DNA of 64,000 nt from Maribacter sp. ACAM166 (GCF_005771495.1 NZ_VAUW01000003.1:62001-126000); one strand, 5' to 3'. Shown: positions 29,396 to 39,078, counted from the first letter of the stretch. The notes: a model not told the origin generated them from the sequence alone. Numbers and translations are program-made.

Positions 29396-30769
29396 ATGAA
29401 GAAGACTGTTGTCATTAATGTAGTTGGATTAACGAAACGATTGATAGGTGAATATACTCCATTCATAAAATCGTTTTTAGAAAAAGGTAAGGCATCATAT
29501 ATAACCCCTGTTTTACCTTCGGTGACTTGTGCCGTACAATCCACTTATGTAACAGGAAAGTGGCCTTCAGAACATGGTGTTGTTGGTAATGGATGGTATA
29601 TTAAAGATGATTGTGAAATTAAATTCTGGAAGCAGTCCAATAACCTTGTGCAGCAACCAAAAATTTGGGATGATTTAAAAGAAAAATATCCAAATTTCAC
29701 CTGTGCCAATCACTTTTGGTGGTATAATATGTATTCTAATGTAGATTATAGTATTACACCGAGGCCAAATTATTTAGCAGATGGTAGAAAAATCCCAGAT
29801 ATTTATACGTATCCAGCCAAGCTTAGGGATGATATGCAAGAAGCGCTAGGAACCTTTCCATTATTTGAATTTTGGGGCCCAAAGACGACAATAAATTCTT
29901 CGAAATGGATTGCAGATGCAGCAGTTTTGACAGATAAAAAACATAACCCGGATCTTACATTAATTTACTTGCCACATTTAGATTACAATTTGCAGCGGTA
30001 TGGCCTTGACTTTGATATCATTTCTAAAGATCTCTTGGAAATTGATGAGGTTGTAAAACAATTGGTAACCCATTACGAAGCTTTAGATACGCGTGTTATA
30101 CTCATTTCTGAATACGGAATTACAAATGTAAATAGACCAATTCACCTCAATAGAGTATTACGAAAAGAGGGGTATATTGCTATTAGAGAGGAGCGAGGGT
30201 TAGAGCTTTTAGATGCAGGAGCTAGTGATGCTTTTGCGGTTGCTGATCATCAAATTGCCCACGTATATTGTAAGAATTCTAAAGATATTGATAAGCTTGT
30301 TAAGCAAATAAAGCAGATTGAAGGCGTAGAAAAAGTACTTTTTGGTGAAGAATTAGTTAAGCATAAGATTGAACATGAACGGTGTGGAGATATTGTTGTT
30401 GTAGCCGATAAAGATTCATGGTTCACATATTACTTTTGGTTAGATGATGCCAAAGCTCCAGATTATGCCAGAATGGTTGATATTCATAAGAAACCAGGGT
30501 ACGATCCTGTTGAAATGTTGACAGACCCGAAAGATAAACTGGTTATGGCCAAAGTGGTAGGGAAATTACTAAAGAAGAAACTTGGGTTTAGAACTGTAAT
30601 GGATATCATTCCAATAGATGCAAATCTTATAAAAGGTTCACACGGCCGTTTAAACGAAAATTTAGATGACTACCCTCTTTTAATCAGTAATTATAATGAT
30701 GGAATTGGGAAGGAAGCAATTGATGCAGTTGAAGTGCGAGAAATTATTGAGAATCACTTATTAAACTAA
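29396..30769 (+). CDS. eboF: Alkaline phosphatase/nucleotide pyrophosphatase-family protein (EboF)
   Basis: Protein of 457 residues of the nucleotide pyrophosphatase/phosphodiesterase fold. The nucleophile region is PSVTCAVQSTYVTGKWP, with the likely Thr after PSV, and HGVVGNGWY follows. Further metal-ligand regions are LPHLDYNLQRYG, ISEYGI and SHGRLNENLDDYP. No signal peptide is seen, so it should act in the cytoplasm. It completes eboA-F in the canonical order. Confidence 0.9.
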   Translation: MKKTVVINVVGLTKRLIGEYTPFIKSFLEKGKASYITPVLPSVTCAVQSTYVTGKWPSEHGVVGNGWYIKDDCEIKFWKQSNNLVQQPKIWDDLKEKYPNFTCANHFWWYNMYSNVDYSITPRPNYLADGRKIPDIYTYPAKLRDDMQEALGTFPLFEFWGPKTTINSSKWIADAAVLTDKKHNPDLTLIYLPHLDYNLQRYGLDFDIISKDLLEIDEVVKQLVTHYEALDTRVILISEYGITNVNRPIHLNRVLRKEGYIAIREERGLELLDAGASDAFAVADHQIAHVYCKNSKDIDKLVKQIKQIEGVEKVLFGEELVKHKIEHERCGDIVVVADKDSWFTYYFWLDDAKAPDYARMVDIHKKPGYDPVEMLTDPKDKLVMAKVVGKLLKKKLGFRTVMDIIPIDANLIKGSHGRLNENLDDYPLLISNYNDGIGKEAIDAVEVREIIENHLLN

Positions 30770-30776
30770 ATTCAAA

Positions 30777-31124
30777 ATGAAGGTAGTATTTAAAGTACTC
30801 GGATATCTATTTGCCTTATTATTCTTCATTGGTGCAGCCTTGCAATATAATGATCCAGATGCAATACTTTGGGTGATTATCTACACTATAGCGGCATTGG
30901 TTTCAGTAGGCTTTGCATTAAATAAAATTAGATATTATTTACCTATGGTTATTGGGGTAATTGCCTTTATTAATTTTTTGTATTTATATCCTAGGAATTT
31001 TCAAGGATTTGATTTGAATGATGGAGATGTCGTAATAGTAGAACTAGGTAGAGAGGCATTTGGCCTTTTAATTATTTCCGTGGTACTATTAGTTTTTGCT
31101 TTTAGATTAAAACGAAAACTATAG
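30777..31124 (+). CDS. TMEM220-family small membrane protein
   Basis: Protein of 115 residues with four hydrophobic segments and the QYNDPDAILW motif between the first two, the mark of the TMEM220 family. It begins 7 bases after eboF, so it is probably transcribed with the ebo operon. Its stop overlaps the convergent dnaX end by 6 bases. Function unknown. Confidence 0.82.
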   Translation: MKVVFKVLGYLFALLFFIGAALQYNDPDAILWVIIYTIAALVSVGFALNKIRYYLPMVIGVIAFINFLYLYPRNFQGFDLNDGDVVIVELGREAFGLLIISVVLLVFAFRLKRKL

Positions 31125-31968
31125 ATCTAAATCAAACTCTGTTCTCAGCAAATCGATAACTGGATATTTTTCACGTAGCTTTTGATATTTTTCCTCTGGT
31201 GTAAAAGCAAATTTTTTGGCAGTTTCTTCATTCACACTAATTTCTAATTGAATAAAGTGATTGTTCAATTTGGAGCGTAGATACTCTATAAGTTCATATT
31301 GTTCGCGCTCAATTTCCTTTTTCATAGTTCCGTTAGGAAGTTCTATATGAATCGTAAATTCATCCTTTAACTTCGGAATATCTGTATTTAAATTTGAAGC
31401 CAGAATCTTTTGTCCCATTTTATCTATACGTTCAACAAATTCAGCCCAATGTTTGCGTAATTCCTCTTCTGAAAATGCGCTTTTCGGTAAGTTGTTTTCA
31501 TCTACAACTACCTCGATTTTATTTAGCTCATGTTGCTTTTTTGCATTAAGGCTAGAAATTGACAATCCTGATACACGTTTGTTTGGAAGGTTTATGTTGA
31601 TTTTCTTTGACTCCGTTTCAGATGTAGCGGTATTCAGTTTTTCAGTACCATTAGGAGTGCTTTCAATTTTCGTTTCCTCTTGCCTTGCGGTTACAGGTTG
31701 TGGATTGGTTTCTTCCTCTTTTTTAATAGCTACAGAAGTATTCTCGGCAGCTATTTTTACCGCTGCTTTAGATGTAGGTTCTTTCTGTTGAACTATTTCA
31801 GGTATTGGAGAGGGAATATCCTTTTCTTCAATCTTTGCAGAAGTATTCTGGGGAGTAGTCTTTTCGGTTTGTTTAATTGGTCGTTTTTGAACCTGCTGAT
31901 AAAAAGCTGCAGGGGCAATAAAATCTATTGTTTTATTGTGAAGTGCTACGGATTCAGGTTTTTTTTTT
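31119..31968 (-). CDS. dnaX: Tau-specific C-terminal part of DNA polymerase III gamma/tau, reached by -1 slippage
   Basis: Reading the A10 run (reverse strand) with one extra base leads from the gamma-like part into an uninterrupted frame of about 280 codons, ending at 31119. It starts KPESVALHNKTIDF, continues through a Pro/Glu/Lys/Thr-rich linker and ends in a folded region (KHWAEFVERIDKMGQKILAS) typical of the tau C-terminus of Bacteroidota. The joined product from 33028 would be 636 residues, normal for tau. The absence of stops over 280 codons argues for maintained coding and against decay. Confidence 0.85.
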
Positions 31969-33028
31969 CTCCATCAAAATCGATAGAGGCAAGTTTCATC
32001 AAGGTAAGTTCTACCAACAGCCGCTGGTTTCTACTTGTTTTATATTTTAGGTCGCAGTCATTTGCAATATCTAAACCCCGCAAAAGAAAGGAGGCAGAAG
32101 TGATTTTACTTTGGTCTCTATATAATTGCTGTGCCGCTTCACCTACTTCTAATAAAGTTATAGTATCAGGATGTTGGCATACCATTAGGTCTCTAAAATG
32201 TGATGCGAGTCCCGAAATGAAATGGTGTCCGTCAAAACCTAGAGATAACGTATTATTAAAAAGCAAAAGAAGGTTTGGTATGTTGTGCTCTAAAATTAAA
32301 TCGGTAGCTTCAAAATACGTATCGTAGTCTAAAACATTAAGGTTTTCGGTAACTGCTTTACGAGTAAGTTCCGACCCAGAAAAACTGACGACTCTGTCAA
32401 AAATAGATAGGGCATCGCGCATAGCACCATCCGCTTTTTGGGCAATGATATGTAATGCATCTTCTTCAGCATTTATACCTTGATTTTCTGCAATGTATTT
32501 TAAGTATTCTGCAGAATCCTTAACGGTTATTCTCTTGAAATCAAATATTTGACATCTAGAAAGTATTGTTGGTATTATTTTATGCTTTTCGGTGGTCGCC
32601 AAAATAAAGATGGCATGCTTAGGTGGCTCTTCCAACGTCTTTAAAAAAGCATTGAAAGCAGATAGAGACAACATGTGCACCTCATCTATAATATATACCT
32701 TGTATTTACCTACTTGTGGAGGTATACGTACTTGATCTATTAAATTTCGTATATCATCAACAGAGTTGTTAGATGCAGCATCAAGTTCAAAAATATTGAA
32801 TGCAAAATCTTCATCTGTACGTTCAGTTCCATCAGAATTTATCTGTTTTGCTAAAATACGTGCGCAGGTTGTTTTGCCAACACCTCTTGGTCCACAGAAT
32901 AATAACGCTTGAGCCAAATGGTTTTGGTCAATGGCATTTTGTAACGTATTGGTAATGGCTTGTTGGCCCACGACATCCTTAAAGGTCTGAGGTCTATACT
33001 TACGTGCCGATACTATAAATGGTTCCAA
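31946..33028 (-). CDS. dnaX: DNA polymerase III subunit gamma/tau, zero-frame (gamma-like) product
   Basis: Clamp-loader ATPase. The zero frame gives 360 residues with Walker A GPRGVGKTT, the Walker B/DExx motif IIDEVHML, the SRC motif (TILSRCQIF) and domain III. It ends 7 codons after the A10 run at GEKKNLNP-stop. This is where gamma ends relative to tau in bacteria that make both forms. The rest of tau lies in the -1 frame (31968 to 31119). A sequencing error in the homopolymer is the alternative. Confidence 0.94.
   Translation of the reverse strand: MEPFIVSARKYRPQTFKDVVGQQAITNTLQNAIDQNHLAQALLFCGPRGVGKTTCARILAKQINSDGTERTDEDFAFNIFELDAASNNSVDDIRNLIDQVRIPPQVGKYKVYIIDEVHMLSLSAFNAFLKTLEEPPKHAIFILATTEKHKIIPTILSRCQIFDFKRITVKDSAEYLKYIAENQGINAEEDALHIIAQKADGAMRDALSIFDRVVSFSGSELTRKAVTENLNVLDYDTYFEATDLILEHNIPNLLLLFNNTLSLGFDGHHFISGLASHFRDLMVCQHPDTITLLEVGEAAQQLYRDQSKITSASFLLRGLDIANDCDLKYKTSRNQRLLVELTLMKLASIDFDGEKKNLNP
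31959..31968 (-). other. dnaX: A10 slippage site in dnaX
   Basis: Ten consecutive T on the given strand are ten A in the dnaX mRNA (GGAG then A10 then CCTG). Polymerase or ribosome slippage here would switch between the short zero-frame product and full-length tau. Thermus thermophilus dnaX is known to use a similar run of nine A for transcriptional slippage, while E. coli uses ribosomal -1 shifting on A6G. Confidence 0.75.
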
Positions 33029-33137
33029 AATACTACGATGATTTAATCTAACACAAATATAAATATAGCGGTTAATTCTAAAGAGAATTAAAAATAGAGA
33101 TCATCCTTAGTTATCAACAATTACAGTACATTTGCGC

Positions 33138-33462
33138 AAGCAGGCCACCTTATCGCGGATTCTCCCGATGCTTCGGGTAGAATACGAGGAAAGTCCGGAC
33201 ACCATAGTGCAGTATAGCGGGTAACGCCCGTCCGCTGAAAAGTGAGGACAAGTGCAACAGAAAGCAAGTACAGTTCGGCTGTAGTGAAACCAGGTAAACT
33301 CTATACGGTGAAACGTCATGTAAATCGATGTTTAAGGGCTGCACGCTCAAGTCGAAGGGTAGGCGGTTCGAGCCTTGGGGCAACCTTTGGCCTAGATAAA
33401 TGATAAGGCATTTCTGAACTAGTTTCAGAATATACAGAATCCGGCTTATGGCCTGCTTTTTT
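33138..33462 (+). ncRNA. rnpB: RNase P RNA, bacterial type A
   Basis: RNA subunit of RNase P, which matures tRNA 5' ends. Landmarks are all in order: GAGGAAAGTCCGGACACC (CR-I), ACAGAAAGCAAGTACAG, AGATAAATGATAAGG (CR-V region) and ACAGAATCCGGCTTA near the 3' end. The P1 helix pairs AAGCAGGCCA (33138-33147) with TGGCCTGCTT (33449-33458) and runs into a T tract that serves as terminator. It lies between the divergent-start dnaX and the reverse-strand rsmD. Confidence 0.97.
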
Positions 33463-33471
33463 TGATTTTAA

Positions 33472-34014
33472 TTAGGAGTTATCTTTGAAGAAACTGAATA
33501 CACTACCTCCATATTTTCGAGAGTTATTATAAAAAGGGAGGTGCTCTAAACTGGTTCGATTAGAATGTTCAATAATTAAGACACCATCCTCTAAAAGAAG
33601 TTTTTTTTCAAAAACCAATTCCGGTAGTTTTTCAAAATCGGAAAGTTCCATGTCATAAAATGGATCCCCGAATATGATATCGAATTGCTCGGTATTACGT
33701 TGTAAAAATGTAAAAACCTCACTCTTTAGGGTTCGAATACTCATGTCTAAAAGGCCAGCAGTCTTGTCTATGAAATCTATGCAACCGGCATGAGCATCTA
33801 TTGCGAGGATATCATCTACGCCTCTAGATGCAAATTCATAACTAATATTTCCAGTGCCGGCAAAAAGGTCTAGAACTTTTAAATCTGGAAAATAATAGCC
33901 GTTATTTAGAATATTAAACAAACTCTCTTTGGCCATATCTTTTGTAGGCCTTACAGGTAATTTCTGAGGAGCGATTAAATTACGACCTTTGTGTTTTCCT
34001 GAAATTATGCGCAT
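33472..34014 (-). CDS. rsmD: 16S rRNA (guanine(966)-N2)-methyltransferase RsmD
   Basis: SAM-dependent methyltransferase of 180 residues. It begins MRIISGKHKGR and has VRPTKDMAKESLFNIL, the SAM loop F51-AGTGN-56 and catalytic D117-PFY-120 (usual form DPPY; here the second Pro is Phe). It is the last of three overlapping reverse-strand genes and starts on the last base of the DUF3822 gene. Confidence 0.93.
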   Translation of the reverse strand: MRIISGKHKGRNLIAPQKLPVRPTKDMAKESLFNILNNGYYFPDLKVLDLFAGTGNISYEFASRGVDDILAIDAHAGCIDFIDKTAGLLDMSIRTLKSEVFTFLQRNTEQFDIIFGDPFYDMELSDFEKLPELVFEKKLLLEDGVLIIEHSNRTSLEHLPFYNNSRKYGGSVFSFFKDNS

Positions 34015-34850
34015 TATAAGGTGTTGATAAGTGTGAAGTCTATTGAACTAGAAGCTGGCTCTCCCATCTTAATCAATTGCAATGATGAAGGTGCAAAGAT
34101 ACGTATATGCTGAATATAAGAATAGCATAATTGAAAGATAGGGTCATCTTCCTCGATAGCTCCAAACAATTTTACAATTGCTATTTTTGGATCTAAATCT
34201 AGTTGCTCCAAAACAAACAATAAGTAGTAGGCAAAATCCTCTTTGGTGGTATAGGTAAAGCTATTGTAAAGTAATAATTTACGTTGATTAAGAACGGTAA
34301 TGTCTAGCTGATTTTTATTTACATGAACATAACAGATGGTTTCTCGGTCTTGGGTTTCATTGTTCATTAAAGACTGTAAAAGTACAGTGCCATTATGCAT
34401 ATAAGTGAATTCTCCAAAAAGGTTGTAGATGTAATTGTTTATGTTCATGTAGGGGACATAGACATTCACTAAGTCATGATTTTCAACTTCATCAAACGAT
34501 AATACGTCTGTGGCTAAAACTTTGGTGTTGAATTTAAGATACTCTAGTAAGTGCTCTGCGTTAAAAAGGGATTTGGGAACAAGGCCAAAAAGGGTGTTTC
34601 TGTGCACTGCTACAACCTCGTCAAATTCCATATGAGTAATTTGATGTTTTTGGAAGAGTTTCTCCAATTCATCTTTTACAATCATTGGATTTTTTTCTTC
34701 TGAAAATTCTATAGTATCAGAAATAAGTAATTTTTGTGAAACAGTATCTGCCACACAAAAAGAAAGTCCATTCAAGCTAACTTGAATGGACAATTTCTTA
34801 AAATTTTTATCCGCTATATCTAAACGGTTATTGATCGTTTTTTTTGTCAT
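34014..34850 (-). CDS. DUF3822 family protein
   Basis: Protein of 278 residues with an actin/Hsp70-like duplicated alternating pattern (LSIQVSLNGLSFCVAD near the start). It matches the DUF3822 family, which in Bacteroidota sits beside rsmD as here. No active-site motif is evident. It overlaps its upstream neighbour by 23 bases and rsmD by one, so the three are co-translated. Function unknown. Confidence 0.85.
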   Translation of the reverse strand: MTKKTINNRLDIADKNFKKLSIQVSLNGLSFCVADTVSQKLLISDTIEFSEEKNPMIVKDELEKLFQKHQITHMEFDEVVAVHRNTLFGLVPKSLFNAEHLLEYLKFNTKVLATDVLSFDEVENHDLVNVYVPYMNINNYIYNLFGEFTYMHNGTVLLQSLMNNETQDRETICYVHVNKNQLDITVLNQRKLLLYNSFTYTTKEDFAYYLLFVLEQLDLDPKIAIVKLFGAIEEDDPIFQLCYSYIQHIRIFAPSSLQLIKMGEPASSSIDFTLINTL

Positions 34851-35478
34851 AAACAGCAGGCCAGTTACCTGTAGTACTTACTTCGTCTAAAGAACCTATA
34901 TAAATTGATGGTCCATTAACCTCTTCTACACTTAAAGCGGCTTTTTCACGAGATAATAAATCTTTTGGTTGGTCATAAAGTATCACTTCCTTATCTACCT
35001 TAACTTGGAAAACAGGGGCTCTATAACCACTCTTTTCAACAAAGGCTGCTTTCATCGTGAATTTTTCACCATTAGCAGCAGTAGGTACATCCATCAAATT
35101 TTTATAACGCGTATCTTTTTTGAAAAGTGAATCTTTAATAGAAACAAACCCTAATGTATCAATGATTTTAACTTCTTTCAATAAATCGATACCATACGCT
35201 TTATCAAACTCCATAAAAGAAGAATCTCTTTGTTGAGTGATTACATAGTTTGCCGTATCGATAAAACTAATTAGACTATTAAAGTCATTTGCGTAGTTAC
35301 CATTCACCGTTTTATAGGCATCTTGAGAATTTCTAATGTCTTTTAATTTGGCTACAACTTGAGCATAGCGCTCTTGTTTAACTTCGTTGAATTTAATTGG
35401 TCCCGTAATGGAATTATAAATTAGGTATCCTAAAGCGATACACCCAACCCAAAGTACAATTTGTATAATGGTCTTCAT
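34828..35478 (-). CDS. Membrane-anchored protein of unknown function in the rsmD operon
   Basis: Protein of 216 residues with one N-terminal membrane helix (IIQIVLWVGCIALGYLIYNS, 4-23) and a soluble domain on the outer face. The first part (KDIRNSQDAYKTVNGNYA) has a pilin/pseudopilin-like helical look but no prepilin cleavage site, so a pilin role is not supported. It is the first gene of the three-gene rsmD unit. Confidence 0.75.
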   Translation of the reverse strand: MKTIIQIVLWVGCIALGYLIYNSITGPIKFNEVKQERYAQVVAKLKDIRNSQDAYKTVNGNYANDFNSLISFIDTANYVITQQRDSSFMEFDKAYGIDLLKEVKIIDTLGFVSIKDSLFKKDTRYKNLMDVPTAANGEKFTMKAAFVEKSGYRAPVFQVKVDKEVILYDQPKDLLSREKAALSVEEVNGPSIYIGSLDEVSTTGNWPAVYDKKNDQ

Positions 35479-35545
35479 TTCGTATGTGTTATTTTAATTT
35501 AGTGGTCTTCACAAATCTACAATTTTTTTTTAATGGTAAAAGTTT

Positions 35546-35572
35546 TTGACCGAAAAATCATCTTTATCTTTG
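35546..35572 (+). promoter_or_regulatory. Promoter giving a probably leaderless helicase mRNA
   Basis: TTG (35546-35548), a 16-base spacer (short) and an exact TATCTTTG -7 box (35565-35572). The ATG at 35580 follows the box after only 7 bases, so transcription should begin at or beside the start codon. Confidence 0.55.
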
Positions 35573-35579
35573 AGGGCTC

Positions 35580-37013
35580 ATGAAATCAACAACTCCCGCA
35601 TCTTTCTATAGTTTACTGGAAACTAAATTTCCATACACACCAACTGCCACACAATCAGTAGCTTTACAAAAACTAGCAGAGTTTACACTGTCAACCGAAA
35701 AGGACGAAGTTTTTTTATTAAAAGGCTATGCCGGTACTGGAAAAACTACTTTAATTGGTACTTTGGTGAATAGTCTTTGGAAGGTTCAAAAGAAAGCTGT
35801 TCTAATGGCACCGACAGGTAGAGCGGCAAAAGTGATGTCAAACTATGCAAAGACACAAGCGTTTACCATTCACCGAAAAATTTATTTTCCAAAGAAACAA
35901 GGTGGTGGCGGTGTACAGTTTGTACTTGCACCGAATAAACATAAAGACACCTTATTTATTGTAGATGAGGCTTCAATGATACCCGATGTGGCGGCCGATT
36001 CTAAACTTTTTGAAAATGGTTCATTGTTAGATGATTTAATGATGTTCGTATACTCTGGGCACAAATGCAAATTGTTGTTGATAGGTGATACAGCGCAGCT
36101 ACCTCCAGTACATTTAGAATTAAGTCCGGCATTAGATGCTGATAAACTTTCTTTGAACTATAATAAAGAAGTCATACGTTTAGAATTGGATGAAGTGGTG
36201 CGGCAAGCTGGTGATTCTGGAATCTTGGCTAATGCAACGTTATTAAGGGAACAATTACAGGGTGATTTTTATGATGATTTCAAATTTGATGTAAACCCCT
36301 TTACCGACATTGTTAGATTAATTGATGGAAATGAGATTCAAGAAGCTATAGACAGTTCTTATTCAGAAAATGGTAAGGAAGAAACGGCATTTATTGTAAG
36401 ATCAAATAAAAGAGCAAATCTTTATAACCAGAATATAAGGGAGCGAATTTTATTCTTGGAAAATGATTTGGCAGTAGGTGATTATATGATGGTGGTAAAG
36501 AATAATTATTTTTGGATAAAGCCAACTACAGAAGCTGGTTTTATAGCAAATGGTGACATTATTGAAATATTGGAAATTTATGATATAAAGGAAATCTACA
36601 CGTTTAAATTTGCCGAAGTAAAGGTAAAAATGGTAGACTACCCAAACATGGCGCCGTTTGAAACGGTTTTATTGTTGGATACCATTACGGCAGTATCCCC
36701 GTCACTTTCCTACGAAGATGGAAATAGACTCTATCAAGAGGTCATGAAAGATTTTGCACATGAGACATCTAAGTATAAAAAGTTTTTAGGTGTAAAGAAC
36801 AATAAATATTTTAACGGATTACAGGTGAAATTTTCCTATGCCATAACATGTCATAAATCGCAAGGCGGACAATGGGACACCGTGTTTGTAGAACAACCTT
36901 ATCTTCCAAATGGAATAGATAAGGAGTATTTACGTTGGCTATATACTGCTGTGACTAGAGCAAAAAATAAATTGTACCTCATAGGATTCAAAGACGATTT
37001 TTTTGTTGATTAA
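35580..37013 (+). CDS. RecD-like superfamily 1 ATP-dependent DNA helicase
   Basis: Protein of 477 residues with Walker A G49-YAGTGKTT-57, motif Ia TGRAAKVMS, Walker B LFIVDEASM, the GDTAQLPPV motif III, and a UvrD-like C-terminal part with AITCHKSQGGQWDTVFVEQ and AVTRAKNKLYLIG. This is the RecD2/Pif1-like core without N-terminal extension and without partner recB/recC nearby, so it probably acts alone in repair or recombination. Confidence 0.92.
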   Translation: MKSTTPASFYSLLETKFPYTPTATQSVALQKLAEFTLSTEKDEVFLLKGYAGTGKTTLIGTLVNSLWKVQKKAVLMAPTGRAAKVMSNYAKTQAFTIHRKIYFPKKQGGGGVQFVLAPNKHKDTLFIVDEASMIPDVAADSKLFENGSLLDDLMMFVYSGHKCKLLLIGDTAQLPPVHLELSPALDADKLSLNYNKEVIRLELDEVVRQAGDSGILANATLLREQLQGDFYDDFKFDVNPFTDIVRLIDGNEIQEAIDSSYSENGKEETAFIVRSNKRANLYNQNIRERILFLENDLAVGDYMMVVKNNYFWIKPTTEAGFIANGDIIEILEIYDIKEIYTFKFAEVKVKMVDYPNMAPFETVLLLDTITAVSPSLSYEDGNRLYQEVMKDFAHETSKYKKFLGVKNNKYFNGLQVKFSYAITCHKSQGGQWDTVFVEQPYLPNGIDKEYLRWLYTAVTRAKNKLYLIGFKDDFFVD

Positions 37014-37074
37014 TAAAAGATTATTTTAGTGATTATGGACAAAGGATGATAACTTTATCCATCGAAATTATAAC

Positions 37075-37644
37075 ATGGCAACAGAGACGATTTTAAGTAT
37101 ATTTTTAGGTGTAGGACTTGCTGCTTCAGTTGGTTTCAGAGTGTTTTTACCATTGTTCGCTCTGAGTTTGGCATCTTATTTTGGTGTCTGGGAATTGAAT
37201 GAAAATTGGCAGTGGATAGGAGGTTTAGTCGCCGTATTGACCTTGGGGGTAGCAACGCTTCTGGAAATTTTCGCTTATTTCATTCCTTGGTTCGATAATT
37301 TATTGGATAGTATATCAATACCTTTAGCAGCAATGGCAGGTACCGCCGTTATGGTTTCAACAGTAACAGATTTAGATCCAGTCATAACTTGGTCATTGGC
37401 AATTATAGCTGGTGGTGGTACAGCCACTGCAATAAAATCGGCAGGGGCAACTGGTAGATTGGCATCTACGGCCACTACGGGCGGATTGGCAAATCCGGTT
37501 CTAGCAACTGTTGAAACAGGTACCGCAATAGTGGTTACTGCAGCATCAATTTTTGCGCCTATTCTTGCAGCCGTACTTGTTATAATAATTCTGGTAATAA
37601 TTTTTAGGATATATAGAAGTTTCCGACCAAGGTCCAAAACATAA
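37075..37644 (+). CDS. DUF4126 family membrane protein
   Basis: Protein of 189 residues with about five hydrophobic segments rich in Ala, Gly and Thr. The region SAGATGRLASTATTGGLANP links helices and fits the DUF4126 family. Function unknown. It starts 61 bases after the helicase gene and ends 11 bases before kdsB. Confidence 0.85.
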   Translation: MATETILSIFLGVGLAASVGFRVFLPLFALSLASYFGVWELNENWQWIGGLVAVLTLGVATLLEIFAYFIPWFDNLLDSISIPLAAMAGTAVMVSTVTDLDPVITWSLAIIAGGGTATAIKSAGATGRLASTATTGGLANPVLATVETGTAIVVTAASIFAPILAAVLVIIILVIIFRIYRSFRPRSKT

Positions 37645-37655
37645 AATAATTTAAG

Positions 37656-38384
37656 TTGAAGATAATAGCAATGATTCCTGCTCGGTATGCAGCATCAAGA
37701 TTTCCGGCAAAACTAATGAAAGATTTGGTCGGTAAACCGGTAATTGTTAGAACGTACCAAGCAGCAGTAAAGACTAAATTGTTTGATGAGGTATATGTAG
37801 TTACTGATAGTGACGTAATTTATGATACAATAGTTAAGGAAGGTGGTTTGGCCATAATGAGCAAAAAGCAACATGATTGCGGTAGTGATCGTATTGCTGA
37901 AGCGGTAATGCAAATGGACGTTGATATAATCGTGAACGTACAGGGTGATGAACCTTTTACGGACCGGGAAAGTCTAGAGGGAGTAATAAAAGTATTTGAA
38001 GATGACGTTCACAAAGAAATTGATTTAGCCTCTTTAATGGTGAAAATTACTGATGAAGAAGAAATAAATAACCCAAATACGGTTAAAGTAATCGTTGATA
38101 ATAGGAATTTTGCATTGTACTTCTCAAGATCTCCTATTCCATACCCAAGGGCGAAAGACTCAAACACAACCTATTTTAAGCATAAAGGAATTTATGCATT
38201 CAGAAAAAGGGCCTTGATGGATTTTCAACGTTTGCCAATGTTGCCTTTGGAAGCCACTGAGAAAATAGAAGCCATTCGCTATTTGGAATATGGTAAGAAG
38301 ATAAAAATGGTAGAAACCAACGTTCAAGGTATTGAAATAGATACACCAGATGATTTAAAGAAAGCGCAAGCAGCATGGAAATAA
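37656..38384 (+). CDS. kdsB: 3-deoxy-manno-octulosonate cytidylyltransferase
   Basis: Activates Kdo as CMP-Kdo for lipopolysaccharide core synthesis, 242 residues. The motif [19 protein letters not shown] is intact only if the TTG at 37656 is the start; the next ATG (37671) would remove strand 1. Other family motifs are [11 protein letters not shown] and NVQGDEPF. The next gene, a HAD phosphatase, overlaps by 10 bases. Confidence 0.96.
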   Translation: MKIIAMIPARYAASRFPAKLMKDLVGKPVIVRTYQAAVKTKLFDEVYVVTDSDVIYDTIVKEGGLAIMSKKQHDCGSDRIAEAVMQMDVDIIVNVQGDEPFTDRESLEGVIKVFEDDVHKEIDLASLMVKITDEEEINNPNTVKVIVDNRNFALYFSRSPIPYPRAKDSNTTYFKHKGIYAFRKRALMDFQRLPMLPLEATEKIEAIRYLEYGKKIKMVETNVQGIEIDTPDDLKKAQAAWK

Positions 38385-39073
38385 ATTTTGATGGAATACG
38401 TGTTATCGGTTTTGATGCTGATGATACATTATGGGTAAATGAAACCTATTTTAGGGAAGCAGAAGATAAGTTTGCAGCTTTATTAGATAAATATGAAACC
38501 AAAAACAAGATAGATCAAGAGCTTTTTAAGACCGAAATACGAAATTTAGACTTGTATGGTTACGGCATAAAAGGTTTTATATTATCAATGATTGAATGTG
38601 CCTTGGAACTTTCAAATAACCAAGTTTCTCAGAAAACATTGGTAGCGTGTTTGAACCTTGGAAAAGAAATGATATTACAACCAGTAGAATTATTAAATGG
38701 GGTAGTAGAGGTCTTGAAAGAGTTGAAAGACAGGTATAGATTAATTGTTTTGACTAAAGGAGATTTGCTAGATCAAGAACGTAAAATAGAACGTTCTGGG
38801 CTCTCTGAATATTTTCATCATGTAGAAGTATTAAGTGATAAAAAGGAGAAGAATTATAGCGATTTACTTGAGCATTTACAGGTTTCACCAAGTGAATTTT
38901 TAATGATAGGAAATTCTTTAAAATCAGATGTATTACCATTGGTGGAAATAGGAGCACGTGCGGTGCATGTACCTTTCCACACCACATGGCAACATGAAGA
39001 GGTGTTAGAACCTGAAGAAAATAAAGGATATATGACAATTTCTACGTTGACTGATATTCTTGAATACGTATAA
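38375..39073 (+). CDS. HAD-superfamily hydrolase
   Basis: Phosphatase-type protein of 232 residues. It has motif I FDADDTLW (in [11 protein letters not shown]), motif II VLTKGD and motif IV region [12 protein letters not shown]. Overlaps kdsB by 10 bases. A sugar-phosphate substrate, possibly in Kdo or LPS metabolism, is inferred from the coupling only. Confidence 0.9.
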   Translation: MEINFDGIRVIGFDADDTLWVNETYFREAEDKFAALLDKYETKNKIDQELFKTEIRNLDLYGYGIKGFILSMIECALELSNNQVSQKTLVACLNLGKEMILQPVELLNGVVEVLKELKDRYRLIVLTKGDLLDQERKIERSGLSEYFHHVEVLSDKKEKNYSDLLEHLQVSPSEFLMIGNSLKSDVLPLVEIGARAVHVPFHTTWQHEEVLEPEENKGYMTISTLTDILEYV

Positions 39074-39078
39074 TTACA

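Noticed and set aside
31119-31565. Separate small protein gene at the 3' end of dnaX
   Set aside because: It is the C-terminal part of tau in the -1 frame; the frame continues unbroken up to the A10 run.
31119-33028. dnaX as a decayed pseudogene
   Set aside because: The only disruption is at the A10 run, where gamma and tau split in other bacteria, and both sides are otherwise intact.
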